A stretch of DNA of 64,000 nt from Chryseobacterium gleum (lineage in GTDB: Bacteria; Bacteroidota; Bacteroidia; Flavobacteriales_F; PHOS-HE28): contig CAMCAZ010000004.1 in the NCBI GenBank assembly GCA_945872795.1, positions 1-64,000 on the forward strand, read 5' to 3'. Position numbers and translations under genes: made by a program. This document shows positions 8,284 through 15,878 of the stretch, piece by piece. Each line of letters starts with the position of its first letter. The first letter of the stretch is position 1. The notes below the pieces were generated by a model, which saw only the letters and a list, made by a program, of their open reading frames with translations, made no database searches and had not been told where the DNA came from.

Positions 8284-9009
8284 TTAGCGCAGCCCGGCCT
8301 GGTGCTGCATGTAGAGGTCAAAGTAGCTCTTCGTTTCGATGGCCACCACACCGCCGGTGACATCGCCGTAGCGGGCGGGCAGTCCGCCGGTGTACATGGT
8401 GATGCTCGCGATGCCGGCGGGAGGCACTCCGCTCAGGCCGTCAGTGACCTTCACACCGTCCACGTAGTAGGCCATGGCATCGGAGCGGGAGCCGCGGAAA
8501 TAGAGCTCGTCGCTGTTGGGTGACTTGTAGATGTCCGGAGAGGTGCTCGCGATCAGGGCCACGGGGTTCTTGCGCTGGGGGTTGTCCTCGAACTGCGCGG
8601 CGATGATGGTGAGCTTGCTGGGCTCTTCGGGGTCGATCAAGGGTGGTTCCCAGCGACGGCCGATGACGGTATGGATGGGCAGGGTGTTGTTGGCCAGGAG
8701 CACTTCCCCTTTCAGGAAGGTGATCTTATCCGGGTTCACCTGCACGCCGGTGATCTCCTTGGTGAGCAGCCCCACGAAGGAGATGCGCACGGTGTAGGTG
8801 CCGGGGACGAGGGGCTTGAGGATGAAGCGTCCGCGATCATCGGTGGTGGTGCCGATGAGCCCATCGCCGCGGTCGGTGACGACGTTGGCGTAGGGGAGGG
8901 GCTCGCCTTGTTCGTCCAGCACACTGCCCTGGATCTCGCCCAGGTTCTGTCCGGCGGCGATCGTGCTGCTGAGCAGCGCGATCGCCAGAAGGGGAATGGA
9001 AGTTCGCAT
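8284..9009 (-). CDS. Carboxypeptidase-regulatory-like plus TonB plug protein without a barrel
   Basis: From the ATG at 9009 the product is 241 residues. A signal peptide (MRTSIPLLAIALLSSTIAAGQ) precedes a carboxypeptidase-regulatory-like fold (IQGSVLDEQGEPLPYANV ... PGTYTVRISFVG) and then a plug-like region (SNSDELYFRGSRSDAMAY-type motif, YYVDGVKV, ITMYTGGLPARYGDVTGGVV). The reading frame then stops, where a SusC/TonB receptor would continue into a 600-residue beta barrel. Downstream sequence is the sigma gene, so the barrel has not merely been frameshifted. It is first in a three-gene operon with an ECF sigma factor and anti-sigma candidate, and could be a periplasmic partner in signalling. 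Function unknown. Confidence 0.7.
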   Translation of the reverse strand: MRTSIPLLAIALLSSTIAAGQNLGEIQGSVLDEQGEPLPYANVVTDRGDGLIGTTTDDRGRFILKPLVPGTYTVRISFVGLLTKEITGVQVNPDKITFLKGEVLLANNTLPIHTVIGRRWEPPLIDPEEPSKLTIIAAQFEDNPQRKNPVALIASTSPDIYKSPNSDELYFRGSRSDAMAYYVDGVKVTDGLSGVPPAGIASITMYTGGLPARYGDVTGGVVAIETKSYFDLYMQHQAGLR

Positions 9010-9099
9010 GTTCGTTCGTTTGGAAGGAAGATGCAGTGCCGAGCCGAATTGCACACGGCTGTTCATTTCTGCCCCGGACGGGGCCGCGCATCCGCGATC

Positions 9100-9714
9100 C
9101 TACAGCTCCTCTGCGACCACCTCCCGCACCCCCGGCACCTCGTGCTTCAGCAGGTTCTCAATGCCCTGCTTCAGCGTCACCAGGCTACTGGGACAGCCAC
9201 TGCATGAGCCGCGCAGGGACACAGTGACCACACCCTCGTCGTAGGAACGGAAAGCGATATGCCCGCCGTCGGCCTCCACCGCGGGGCGGATGTACTCCTC
9301 CAGGATCCGGATGATCTTCTCATCCTCGGGGCCCTTCGCATCGGCATGGCTGCTGGCGCGCTCGTTGGCATCGGCAAGGGCCTGCGCGGGTGCGTCCTCA
9401 TACACCACGCGACCATCGGTGTTCAGGAACTCCTGGATGTACTCGCGCAGTTCCAGTTGTACCAGGTCCCAGGTGATGGAGTTGTTGCGGGTGACGGAGA
9501 TGAAGTTGCTGCTGATGAAGACGCCCGTGACGAAGGGCAGGTTGAAGACATGCTCGGCGAGGGGCGAGACGGCGGTGGTCTCCGCGGGCGTCCGGAACTC
9601 CAGCAGGCGGCCGTCCTGCACCAGCAGGCGGCTGCTCACGAAGCGCATGGTGCTCGGGTTCGGGGTGGATTCGGCATACACCGAAACGGGAGGGCGTTTG
9701 ACTGGCTCGGACAT
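9100..9714 (-). CDS. Nfu-type iron-sulfur cluster scaffold/carrier (NifU C-terminal family)
   Basis: From the ATG at 9714 the product has 204 residues. The Nfu N-terminal domain begins at VYAESTPNPSTMRFV, and the C-terminal NifU domain contains VEADGGHIAF and the cluster-binding SCSGCPSS motif (CxxC). It would carry or deliver Fe-S clusters in the cytosol. A TACCTTTG -7 box lies 40 bases upstream of the start on this strand. A long N-terminal extension available in the frame (to 9825) is Gly/Pro-rich and unlike the family, so I excluded it. A shorter NifU-type gene is found at 49.8 kb. Confidence 0.9.
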   Translation of the reverse strand: MSEPVKRPPVSVYAESTPNPSTMRFVSSRLLVQDGRLLEFRTPAETTAVSPLAEHVFNLPFVTGVFISSNFISVTRNNSITWDLVQLELREYIQEFLNTDGRVVYEDAPAQALADANERASSHADAKGPEDEKIIRILEEYIRPAVEADGGHIAFRSYDEGVVTVSLRGSCSGCPSSLVTLKQGIENLLKHEVPGVREVVAEEL

Positions 9715-9753
9715 GCGTTGTTCGCTGCCGCCATAGGGGGCGAAAGCGAAGGA

Positions 9754-9761
9754 CAAAGGTA
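9754..9761 (-). promoter_or_regulatory. TAnnTTTG -7 box for the Nfu-type gene
   Basis: On the minus strand the bases read TACCTTTG, matching the Bacteroidota primary-sigma -7 consensus TAnnTTTG, 39 bases before the ATG at 9714. Confidence 0.6.
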
Positions 9762-9829
9762 GCGCCGGGGCTGCGGTGGCTTCCCAAGGAGGGGCCCCCG
9801 ATCCCTTGCGCTCCGCAGTTCGCATGGCC

Positions 9830-9837
9830 TACTTTTG
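9830..9837 (+). promoter_or_regulatory. TAnnTTTG -7 box 6 bases before a start codon
   Basis: TACTTTTG at 9830-9837 ends six bases before the ATG at 9844. If transcription starts at the usual distance from this box the mRNA would be leaderless or nearly so. Confidence 0.6.
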
Positions 9838-9843
9838 TACTTC

Positions 9844-10248
9844 ATGCGCCGCTTCCTCCATCGCCACAAGTGGTTCACCGTGTTCGCGGTGGCCCTGCTG
9901 TTGGTGGCCACCAGCGTGACCGGAATGTCGCGCATGACCTGCCTGGAGGCCGGACACAGTGTGCTGAGCTTCGGCAAGGGGGAGGATTGCTGCCCACCGG
10001 AGGAGAACGACCACGAACTGCCCACGGTGAGCGCCAACTGCTGTGCCTTCAGCGAGGTGATGTCCGACGGCGCAGAACAACGCTTGGAACGCACGCTCGC
10101 CTTGGACGTGGCCCTGGTGGCCTTGGACAATGCCCCCCTGCTGCAGGTGACCCTGCCCCTGGTGGTGGTGGTGAACGCTAGGGAGACCAGGCCGCCGCCG
10201 GATGACGCTGTTGCGCGTCTGGCCCTCTTGCGCCGCCTGTTGATCTGA
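9844..10248 (+). CDS. Small Cys-rich membrane-anchored protein (HYC_CC_PP-like)
   Basis: This 134-residue protein has an N-terminal hydrophobic segment (residues 9-25, KWFTVFAVALLLVATSV) acting as a signal or anchor. Cysteines and histidines follow: MTCLEAGHS, then EDCCPPEENDHE, then SANCCAF. This CC/PP pattern recalls the HYC_CC_PP family found beside TonB receptors and heavy-metal proteins in Bacteroidota; that assignment is from memory of the pattern and should be searched. The paired Cys suggest metal or disulfide chemistry in the periplasm. A TonB receptor and an exported HMA-domain protein follow on the same strand, forming a likely metal-handling operon. Confidence 0.6.
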   Translation: MRRFLHRHKWFTVFAVALLLVATSVTGMSRMTCLEAGHSVLSFGKGEDCCPPEENDHELPTVSANCCAFSEVMSDGAEQRLERTLALDVALVALDNAPLLQVTLPLVVVVNARETRPPPDDAVARLALLRRLLI

Positions 10249-10334
10249 TCCCAAGAGGTCCGCCGCGACCAAGCGGCGTATGGAAGCATGGCCTTCCCTG
10301 TCCGTTCCAGGTTGCATTTCAACTGCTTTTGTCA

Positions 10335-12611
10335 GTGATCCGATCAACGTTCCTCTTCCTCCTCCTGCTTGCGGTCTGTGCCGCCCGCGCCCAGGCACCC
10401 GTCACCGGCCGTGTGCTGGGTGCCGGTCCCGAGGGCCCTTCCGCCCTCTTCGGCGCGAACGTCTACTGGGCCGGTACCACCGCAGGTGCCGTCACCGATG
10501 GCGATGGGCGCTTCTCGGTGCCCGCCCCCGAGCGCTGGCCCGCCACGTTGGTCACCACCTATGTGGGCTTCACGCCCGATTCCACGCTGCTGCGCAATGC
10601 ACCCACCTCCGCCCTGTCCATCGCGCTCAGCGCCTCGGTGAACCTCAAGGCCGTGGAGATCGTGGAGCGCGTGAGCGGCACCCAGCTGGACATGCGCAGC
10701 ATCAATGCCACGGAGATCATCGGGCAGAAGGAGCTGAAGCGCGCCGCCTGCTGCGACCTCAGCGAGAGCTTCGAGACCAACGCCACGGTGGACGTGAACT
10801 ATAGCGATGCGGTCTCGGGCACCAAGACCATCCGCATGCTGGGACTCGATGGGCGCTACGCACAGATCAGCGTGGAGAACATCCCCTTCATTCGCGGCCT
10901 CTCCACCACCTCGGGCCTCACCCTCATCCCCGGCACCTGGATCCAGGACATCAACCTCAGCAAGGGCATCGGCACGGCGGTGAACGGCCCCAATGCCATG
11001 ACCGGCCAGATCGACCTGTGCCTGCTGAACCCGTTGGCCGAACCGCCGCTCTTCGTGAACGTCTACGGCAACAGCCAGGGGCGCATGGAGGCCAATGTGC
11101 ACGCCGCACAGCCCACGGGAAGGAACAGCGCCAACCTGCTGATGGTGCATGGGAACTTCTTCGACGTGGAGATGGACCAGAACAACGACGGCTTCATGGA
11201 TATGCCGCTCACGCAGCGCATCAACGTGATGGACCGCTGGATGTACCAGGGTGAGCGTCGCAGTGGACAGGTGACCCTGCGCTACGTGAACGACCAGCGG
11301 CAGGGCGGGCAGAGCGCGATGCATGGCGCGGTGCCACTGGGGGAGGAGCATGAAGGCCACCGACCCTTGGGGCTCTATGGCATCGACATCCGGAACGAGG
11401 TGCTGGACCTGATCGCTAAGCATGGCATCATCTTCGAGAACGACCCGACCAAGAGCATCGGTGTGCTGGTCTCCGCGCGGCGACATGATGTGTCGTCCAC
11501 CTATGGCATCCGCGACTATCAGGGCCTTCAGCAGAGCGCCTATGCCAACGTGGTGTACCAGCAACTGCTGGGCAAGGGCACGGATCAGCTGAAGGCCGGA
11601 CTGTCCTTCCAGTACGATGACTACACGGAGCTGCTGATGGACACCATCGGGCGCACGCTGGACCTGGGACGCGTGGAACGCATGCCGGGTGCGTTTGCGG
11701 AATACACGCTGATGCGCAAGGACGTGACCCTGGTGGCCGGCCTGCGCGCCGATGCCAACGACCGCATCGGCAATGTGATTAGCCCGCGCGTGCACGCCAA
11801 GTTCGACCTGGGACCGCTGACCACTGCCCGCCTTTCCGTGGGCCACGGTTTCCGCACGGCCAACCCGGTGGTGGAGAACGCCGCCATCCTTGCCAGTTCG
11901 CGCCGTGTGCTCTTCGAGGGTGAACTGGGCATGGAGCGCTCTTGGAACTTCGGCGCATCGGTCCTGCACAAGTTCAAGTGGCTGGACCGCAAGTGGGCTT
12001 TCGGCTTCGATGCATACCGCTCGCAGTTCACCGACCAGGTGATCGCCGACCTGGACCGCGGTCCGCAGCAGATCGCAGTGTACATGCTCGATGGGGCGTC
12101 CTACGCCAACAGCCTGCTCACCGATATCCAAGTGGACCTGAGCCGCACGTGGATGTTGAAGGTGAGCCACCGCTATTACGATGTGCGCAGCACCTACAGC
12201 GGCCGCCTCCTGGAAAGGCCGATGACACCGACCCACCGCGGCCTCGTGGACCTGGCATACGCTGATCGAAAGGAGCGCTGGCGTTTCGACATCACGCTGA
12301 ACATCTTTGGCGAGGGACGCATCCCCGGCACACAGCAGAACCCCGAGGAACTGCGCATGCCCGAGCGTTCGCCCGCCTATGCCACCCTTCACGCACAGAT
12401 CACCCACATGAGGGGCGCCTGGGAGTTCTACGTGGGCGGTGAGAACCTCACCAGCACCCTGCAACAGGACCAGATCATCGCCGCCGATGATCCCTTCGGC
12501 CCGTACTTTGATGCCTCCCTGATCTGGGGACCCACCAACCGCGCCATGGTCTATGCCGGCCTGCGCTTCACCCTTGCCAAGAACACCACCAACGATCCCT
12601 CCGAATCATGA
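10335..12611 (+). CDS. TonB-dependent receptor of the HMA-linked (probable metal) type
   Basis: The product is about 758 residues, starting at GTG 10335 (a TTG six bases earlier is possible). A signal peptide (FLFLLLLAVCAARAQ) precedes a carboxypeptidase-regulatory-like domain (GRVLGAG ... VTDGDGRFSVP), then a plug (KELKRAACCDLSESFETN, VDVNYSDAVSGTKTIRMLGLDG) and a 22-strand-type barrel to the C-terminus. The vicinal CC in the plug is a feature I associate with receptors that sit next to HMA proteins. It would import a metal or metal chelate across the outer membrane with TonB energy. Its stop overlaps the HMA gene's start by four bases (ATGA), indicating translational coupling. Confidence 0.85.
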   Translation: MIRSTFLFLLLLAVCAARAQAPVTGRVLGAGPEGPSALFGANVYWAGTTAGAVTDGDGRFSVPAPERWPATLVTTYVGFTPDSTLLRNAPTSALSIALSASVNLKAVEIVERVSGTQLDMRSINATEIIGQKELKRAACCDLSESFETNATVDVNYSDAVSGTKTIRMLGLDGRYAQISVENIPFIRGLSTTSGLTLIPGTWIQDINLSKGIGTAVNGPNAMTGQIDLCLLNPLAEPPLFVNVYGNSQGRMEANVHAAQPTGRNSANLLMVHGNFFDVEMDQNNDGFMDMPLTQRINVMDRWMYQGERRSGQVTLRYVNDQRQGGQSAMHGAVPLGEEHEGHRPLGLYGIDIRNEVLDLIAKHGIIFENDPTKSIGVLVSARRHDVSSTYGIRDYQGLQQSAYANVVYQQLLGKGTDQLKAGLSFQYDDYTELLMDTIGRTLDLGRVERMPGAFAEYTLMRKDVTLVAGLRADANDRIGNVISPRVHAKFDLGPLTTARLSVGHGFRTANPVVENAAILASSRRVLFEGELGMERSWNFGASVLHKFKWLDRKWAFGFDAYRSQFTDQVIADLDRGPQQIAVYMLDGASYANSLLTDIQVDLSRTWMLKVSHRYYDVRSTYSGRLLERPMTPTHRGLVDLAYADRKERWRFDITLNIFGEGRIPGTQQNPEELRMPERSPAYATLHAQITHMRGAWEFYVGGENLTSTLQQDQIIAADDPFGPYFDASLIWGPTNRAMVYAGLRFTLAKNTTNDPSES

Positions 12612-12964
12612 AGACCCTCCTGACGACCCTCTTCCTCGCCCTGTCCTTCGCTGCTTCGGCGCAGGATGATAAGTGGAGCGTGCTGTCGATCCGCACAAGC
12701 AGTGTGTGCGACATGTGCGAGACCACCATTGAGAAGGAATTGATCTATGAGAAGGGTGTGAAGTCCGTCGACCTCGACCTGAGCACCAACCTGGTGAAGG
12801 TGGAATACGATGAACGCAAGACCACGCCCGAGGCCATCAAGGTGGCACTGACGAAGCTGGGCTATCATGCCGACGAGCTGCCCGGTGACTCCAAGGCCTT
12901 CGCGAACCTGCCGGCCTGCTGCCAGAAGGAAGGGTGCGGCAAGATGCCCGAGAAGAAGGAGTGA
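12608..12964 (+). CDS. Exported heavy-metal-associated (HMA) domain protein
   Basis: This 118-residue protein has a signal peptide (MKTLLTTLFLALSFAASAQ) and an HMA fold with the metal-binding stretch SSVCDMCETTIEKEL (CxxC) near residues 32-46. The tail contains a second cysteine cluster, PACCQKEGC. HMA domains bind Cu(I), Zn or similar soft metals. Here the domain should sit in the periplasm, unlike the cytosolic copper chaperones. The start overlaps the stop of the TonB receptor (ATGA), so the two act together, probably as importer and periplasmic binder or sensor. The metal cannot be determined from sequence, and copper is the best guess. Confidence 0.85.
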   Translation: MKTLLTTLFLALSFAASAQDDKWSVLSIRTSSVCDMCETTIEKELIYEKGVKSVDLDLSTNLVKVEYDERKTTPEAIKVALTKLGYHADELPGDSKAFANLPACCQKEGCGKMPEKKE

Positions 12965-13013
12965 TCCCCGGGATGCATCCGTTGGTGATCGACCTTCGGT
13001 CGGAAGGGTTTTA

Positions 13014-13216
13014 AACCACGGATGCACACAGATACACACGGATCTGTTCTGGGAAAGTACTTGTAGCGACCTGCCGTCGGCTAGGTTTTGTTGACCACGT
13101 CCTGAGGCCTCGGGAGGACGCAGCCCGAGGCTTAGGGAGCACACGGATCTGAAAGGTCTTGTTGCACGGTCGGGTAGGTGCATTCATCCGTGTCGGTCCG
13201 TGTGTATCCGTGGTTC
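13014..13216. repeat. Inverted ACCACGGAT(G/A)CACAC element
   Basis: The left arm begins AACCACGGATGCACAC at 13014 and continues with AGATACACACGGATCT. The right arm, read on the minus strand from 13216, begins AACCACGGATACACAC and continues with GGACCGACACGGATG. The arms are imperfect inverted copies about 200 bases apart. A more diverged third copy may lie at 13270-13290 (minus-strand AAACCGCAGATGAACA). Elements with an ACCACAGATxACACAGAT core are scattered in many bacterial genomes, and I know of no settled function. Confidence 0.65.
13101..13137. repeat. Long-stem hairpin inside the inverted element
   Basis: CCTGAGGCCTCGGG (13101-13114) can pair with CCCGAGGCTTAGGG (13124-13137) with one mismatch and two G-T pairs, around a 9-base loop. 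No T-tract follows. It could be a processed or structural hairpin of the repeat element. Confidence 0.5.
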
Positions 13217-13317
13217 CTGCATTTCAACTGCTCATCGGTGGTTCATTGCACTCAAAGGATCTCCAATGTTCATCTGCGGTTTGTTCCGTTGCTTTGGAAC
13301 TTGACACCGTCGCATCC

Positions 13318-13836
13318 ATGGCCCTGATCCGTTCTGTCCGTGGCTTCACGCCACACTTCGCCGATGAACCCTTTCTGGCCGAGACCGCCGTGGTGATCGG
13401 TGATGTGCAGATGGGCAGCGGCTGCAGCGTGTGGTACAACGCGGTGGTGCGCGGCGATGTGAACGCCATCCGCATCGGTGACCGGGTGAACATCCAGGAC
13501 GGGGCCGTGCTGCACAGCACCTACCTGAAATGCGGCCTCACCATCGGCAACGATGTGAGCATCGGGCACAACGCCATCGTGCACGGCTGCACCATCCACA
13601 ACAAGGTGCTGGTGGGCATGGGCGCCATCGTGATGGACCAGGCCGTGATCGGCGAGGGCAGTGTGATCGCCGCCGGTGCCGTGGTGACGCAGAACACCGT
13701 GGTGGAACCCGGCAGCCTGATGGCCGGCGTACCAGCAAAGCGCATCGGGCCGGTCAGCGCCGACCTCTCCACCAACGAGATCGAACGCATCGCGGCGAAT
13801 TACCGGCTGTACGCGGGGTGGTTCACGGAAGCGTGA
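13318..13836 (+). CDS. Gamma-carbonic-anhydrase family left-handed beta-helix protein
   Basis: The 172-residue product has the hexapeptide-repeat pattern of the gamma-class carbonic anhydrase/YrdA family: IGDVQMGSGCSVWYNAVVRGDVNAIRIGDRVNIQDGAV-type turns, then SIGHNAIVHGCTIHN, which holds candidate zinc-binding His residues. GVPAKRIGPV near the end is typical. These proteins are cytosolic trimers; many lack measured carbonic anhydrase activity, so the reaction is uncertain. The 3' end overlaps the convergent murI gene by 14 bases. I took the ATG at 13318, where similarity starts. Confidence 0.88.
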   Translation: MALIRSVRGFTPHFADEPFLAETAVVIGDVQMGSGCSVWYNAVVRGDVNAIRIGDRVNIQDGAVLHSTYLKCGLTIGNDVSIGHNAIVHGCTIHNKVLVGMGAIVMDQAVIGEGSVIAAGAVVTQNTVVEPGSLMAGVPAKRIGPVSADLSTNEIERIAANYRLYAGWFTEA

Positions 13837-14650
13837 GCGCTCCATCGGCGCTCCACACACCTTGGCGGACCACCACATCCTCCAAGTGCAGTCGGTGCAT
13901 CAGGACGGTGAACACGGCCGGGTCGCCGCTGGTCCAGCACGTCAGTGAGCCATTGGCTTCCGGTGATGCGGCGATGCCGAATTGGGTGGTGAGCTGGTCC
14001 ACACGGCGCGCAATGGCCGGTGCCGGATCGATGATGCGGACCTTGGGTCCCACGATGCGCTCGATGAGCGGGCGTACGATGGGGTAGTGGGTGCAGCCTA
14101 GCACGAGGGCATCGATGTGCTGCTCCAGCATCGGCTCAAGCCAGCCTCGCAGCATGGTCTCGGTCTCCGGGTGGTCGAAGGCGCCCGATTCGATCTGCCT
14201 CACCAAGCCCGGGCAGGCCTGGTGCAGCACCTTGACATCACCGGCGAAGCGTGAGACGATGGAGGCGTAGAGCTCGCTTTGGAAGGTGGCCGTGGTGGCG
14301 ATCACGCCCACGGTGCCGGTGGTGGTGTGCTCCGCGGCGGGCTTCACGGCCGGCTCCATGCCCACGAAGGGGAAGCCGGTCCAGGCCTGCCGCAAGGCTG
14401 AGAGGGCTGCCGCGGAAGCCGTGTTACAGGCGATGACGATGAGCTTGCAGTCCATGGCGCGCAGGGCCTCCACGATGGCGAAGCTGAAGCGCTGCACCTC
14501 CTCCAGGCTGCGCTGGCCGTAGGGCATGTGCAGGTTGTCCCCGAAATAGATCAGGCGCTCCCTTGGGAGCGCCTGACGGATGACAGAGGTGACGGTGAGC
14601 CCGCCGATGCCGGAATCGAAGATGCCGATGGGCCGGTCGTCGTGGGGCAC
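13823..14650 (-). CDS. murI: Glutamate racemase
   Basis: The 275-residue product begins PIGIFDSGIGGLTV, the N-terminal signature of glutamate racemase. Both catalytic cysteines are present: IACNTASA (Cys75) and LGCTHYP (Cys186). It makes D-glutamate for peptidoglycan in the cytosol. It is the last gene of the leftward cell-envelope block (nadK, DUF6089, uppS, bamA, ompH, ompH, murI), an order shared by many Bacteroidota. Its stop codon lies inside the end of the convergent gamma-carbonic-anhydrase gene. Confidence 0.96.
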   Translation of the reverse strand: MPHDDRPIGIFDSGIGGLTVTSVIRQALPRERLIYFGDNLHMPYGQRSLEEVQRFSFAIVEALRAMDCKLIVIACNTASAAALSALRQAWTGFPFVGMEPAVKPAAEHTTTGTVGVIATTATFQSELYASIVSRFAGDVKVLHQACPGLVRQIESGAFDHPETETMLRGWLEPMLEQHIDALVLGCTHYPIVRPLIERIVGPKVRIIDPAPAIARRVDQLTTQFGIAASPEANGSLTCWTSGDPAVFTVLMHRLHLEDVVVRQGVWSADGALTLP

Positions 14651-14669
14651 GGTCAGGGAAGCTGGATGC

Positions 14670-15173
14670 TTACAGGATGCCGAGCTTGGTCTTCACCAAA
14701 GGCAGGATGTCCTCGCCCTTGTCATAGTAAAGCACGAAGCCTGTGCTGGTGTCGAAGATGTAGGTGAAGTTGTTGGCGTCGGCCACTTCCTTGATGGCGG
14801 TGTTGGTCTTGTCCACCATCGGGCGCAGCAGTTCCTCCTCCTGTTTGGTGAGGTCCTCCTGGGCCTTTTCCTGGGCGGCCTGGATGCGCTGCTCCAACTC
14901 CTGGATCTCACGCACCACCATGTCCTTCTCGGTCTGGGTCATGGTCTCCGCGCGCGCCTGGGCATCGGCCACCTTGGCCTGGTACTCGGCACCCATGGCC
15001 TTCAGGCGCTCGTCCAAGGTCTTGGCGAAGGCCTGCATCTTGGTCTCGGCGTCCTTGCGCTCGGGGAGCAACAGCATCAACTTCTGCCGGTCGATGTGAC
15101 CGAGTTTCGTGTTCTGGGCCATCGCAGGGGCGGCGCTCAGCAGCAGGCCTGCGGCCAGGATCAGGTTCTTCAT
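14670..15173 (-). CDS. OmpH/Skp family periplasmic chaperone (second copy)
   Basis: From the ATG at 15173 the product is 167 residues: a signal peptide (LILAAGLLLSAAPAMAQ), then GHIDRQKLMLLLPE, a long charged coiled coil at about 40-120, and the closing strand region (ADANNFTYIFDTS ... VLYYDKGEDILPLV). Skp-like proteins are trimeric holdases that keep outer-membrane proteins soluble in the periplasm. It follows a paralogous gene after 11 bases and lies downstream of bamA, its functional partner. Confidence 0.92.
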   Translation of the reverse strand: MKNLILAAGLLLSAAPAMAQNTKLGHIDRQKLMLLLPERKDAETKMQAFAKTLDERLKAMGAEYQAKVADAQARAETMTQTEKDMVVREIQELEQRIQAAQEKAQEDLTKQEEELLRPMVDKTNTAIKEVADANNFTYIFDTSTGFVLYYDKGEDILPLVKTKLGIL

Positions 15174-15184
15174 GGATCGGATGT

Positions 15185-15847
15185 TCATCGGGGTTGTTTC
15201 ATGTCCTGACCACCGCTTTTCGGGTCAGTGGGGTTCGGCTTCTGTTCGCTGTCCTTCGTGGGCGCCCCTTCGGGTGCGGGGTCGTCACCGAATTCCTTCT
15301 CGTCGTCATCATCGCCACCCTGTCCTGGGCGGATGCCCAGTTTGCGCAGCACGGTGTCGCTCTTGTCGTATTTCTCGCTGGCAAAAAGCAGGTTGCTGCT
15401 CTGTCCGCCGATATCGAACACGGCCACGTAGTTCGTTCCGGCCACTTCCTTCACCGCGTTGTACACCCGGTCCTGGATGGGCTGGATGAGCTCCTGCCGC
15501 TTCTTGAACAGATCGCCGTTGGGGCCGAAGCGTTTCTTCTGCAGGTCGCGCGCCTCCCGCTCGCGCCGGTCGATCTCGTCCTGCCGCGAGCGTTTCATCT
15601 CCTCAGTGAGCAGGATGGCCTCTGCATTGTAGGAGTCGCGCATCCGCTTGATCTGCAGGTGGCGCTCGTCGATCTCCTCCTGCCATTGTTTGCTCATGCG
15701 GTCCAGTTCCTTCTGCGCGGAGGAATACTCCGGCATCTGGTCCAGGATGTACTTCGTGTTCACGAAGGCGATACGCTGGGCATCGGCAACATGCGCCATC
15801 CCCAGCAGGACCGCCAGGATGATCAGGGAGGGGAGCGTGCGTTTCAT
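15185..15847 (-). CDS. OmpH/Skp family periplasmic chaperone (first copy, long acidic tail)
   Basis: From the ATG at 15847 the product is 220 residues with a signal peptide (LPSLIILAVLLGMAHVADAQ) and the Skp start RIAFVNTKYILDQMPEY. A charged coiled-coil stretch (about 45-120) and the C-terminal strand segment (GTNYVAVFDIGG) follow. Unlike the second copy it ends in a 45-residue disordered acidic/Pro-rich tail (GGDDDDEKEFGDDPAPEG). The role is outer-membrane-protein chaperoning together with BamA, encoded just upstream (31 bases). The upstream extension in the frame overlaps bamA and lacks a signal peptide start, so I excluded it. Confidence 0.92.
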   Translation of the reverse strand: MKRTLPSLIILAVLLGMAHVADAQRIAFVNTKYILDQMPEYSSAQKELDRMSKQWQEEIDERHLQIKRMRDSYNAEAILLTEEMKRSRQDEIDRREREARDLQKKRFGPNGDLFKKRQELIQPIQDRVYNAVKEVAGTNYVAVFDIGGQSSNLLFASEKYDKSDTVLRKLGIRPGQGGDDDDEKEFGDDPAPEGAPTKDSEQKPNPTDPKSGGQDMKQPR

Positions 15848-15878
15848 GCGTAAGCTGTCGAAAAATAGGCGATCCGGA

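Larger units (their letters stand above)
12965..13317. other. Gene-free stretch with inverted repeats
   Basis: The 353 bases between the HMA gene and the carbonic-anhydrase-type gene encode nothing recognisable. A weak 5-bp hairpin at 12990-13002 follows the HMA gene. The rest is built of inverted copies of an ACCACGGATGCACAC-like element (separately listed) enclosing a long-stem hairpin. It is more repetitive than any other intergenic stretch in the window. Confidence 0.7.

Noticed and set aside
10344-12464. 700-codon open frame opposite the metal-type TonB receptor
   Set aside because: Same GC-bias shadow; composition is unlike a protein and the plus strand has a convincing receptor.
10313-13231. 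A 15-base exact repeat (TGCATTTCAACTGCT) near 10316 and 13219
   Set aside because: One or two such pairs are expected by chance in a sequence this long, and the flanks do not match.
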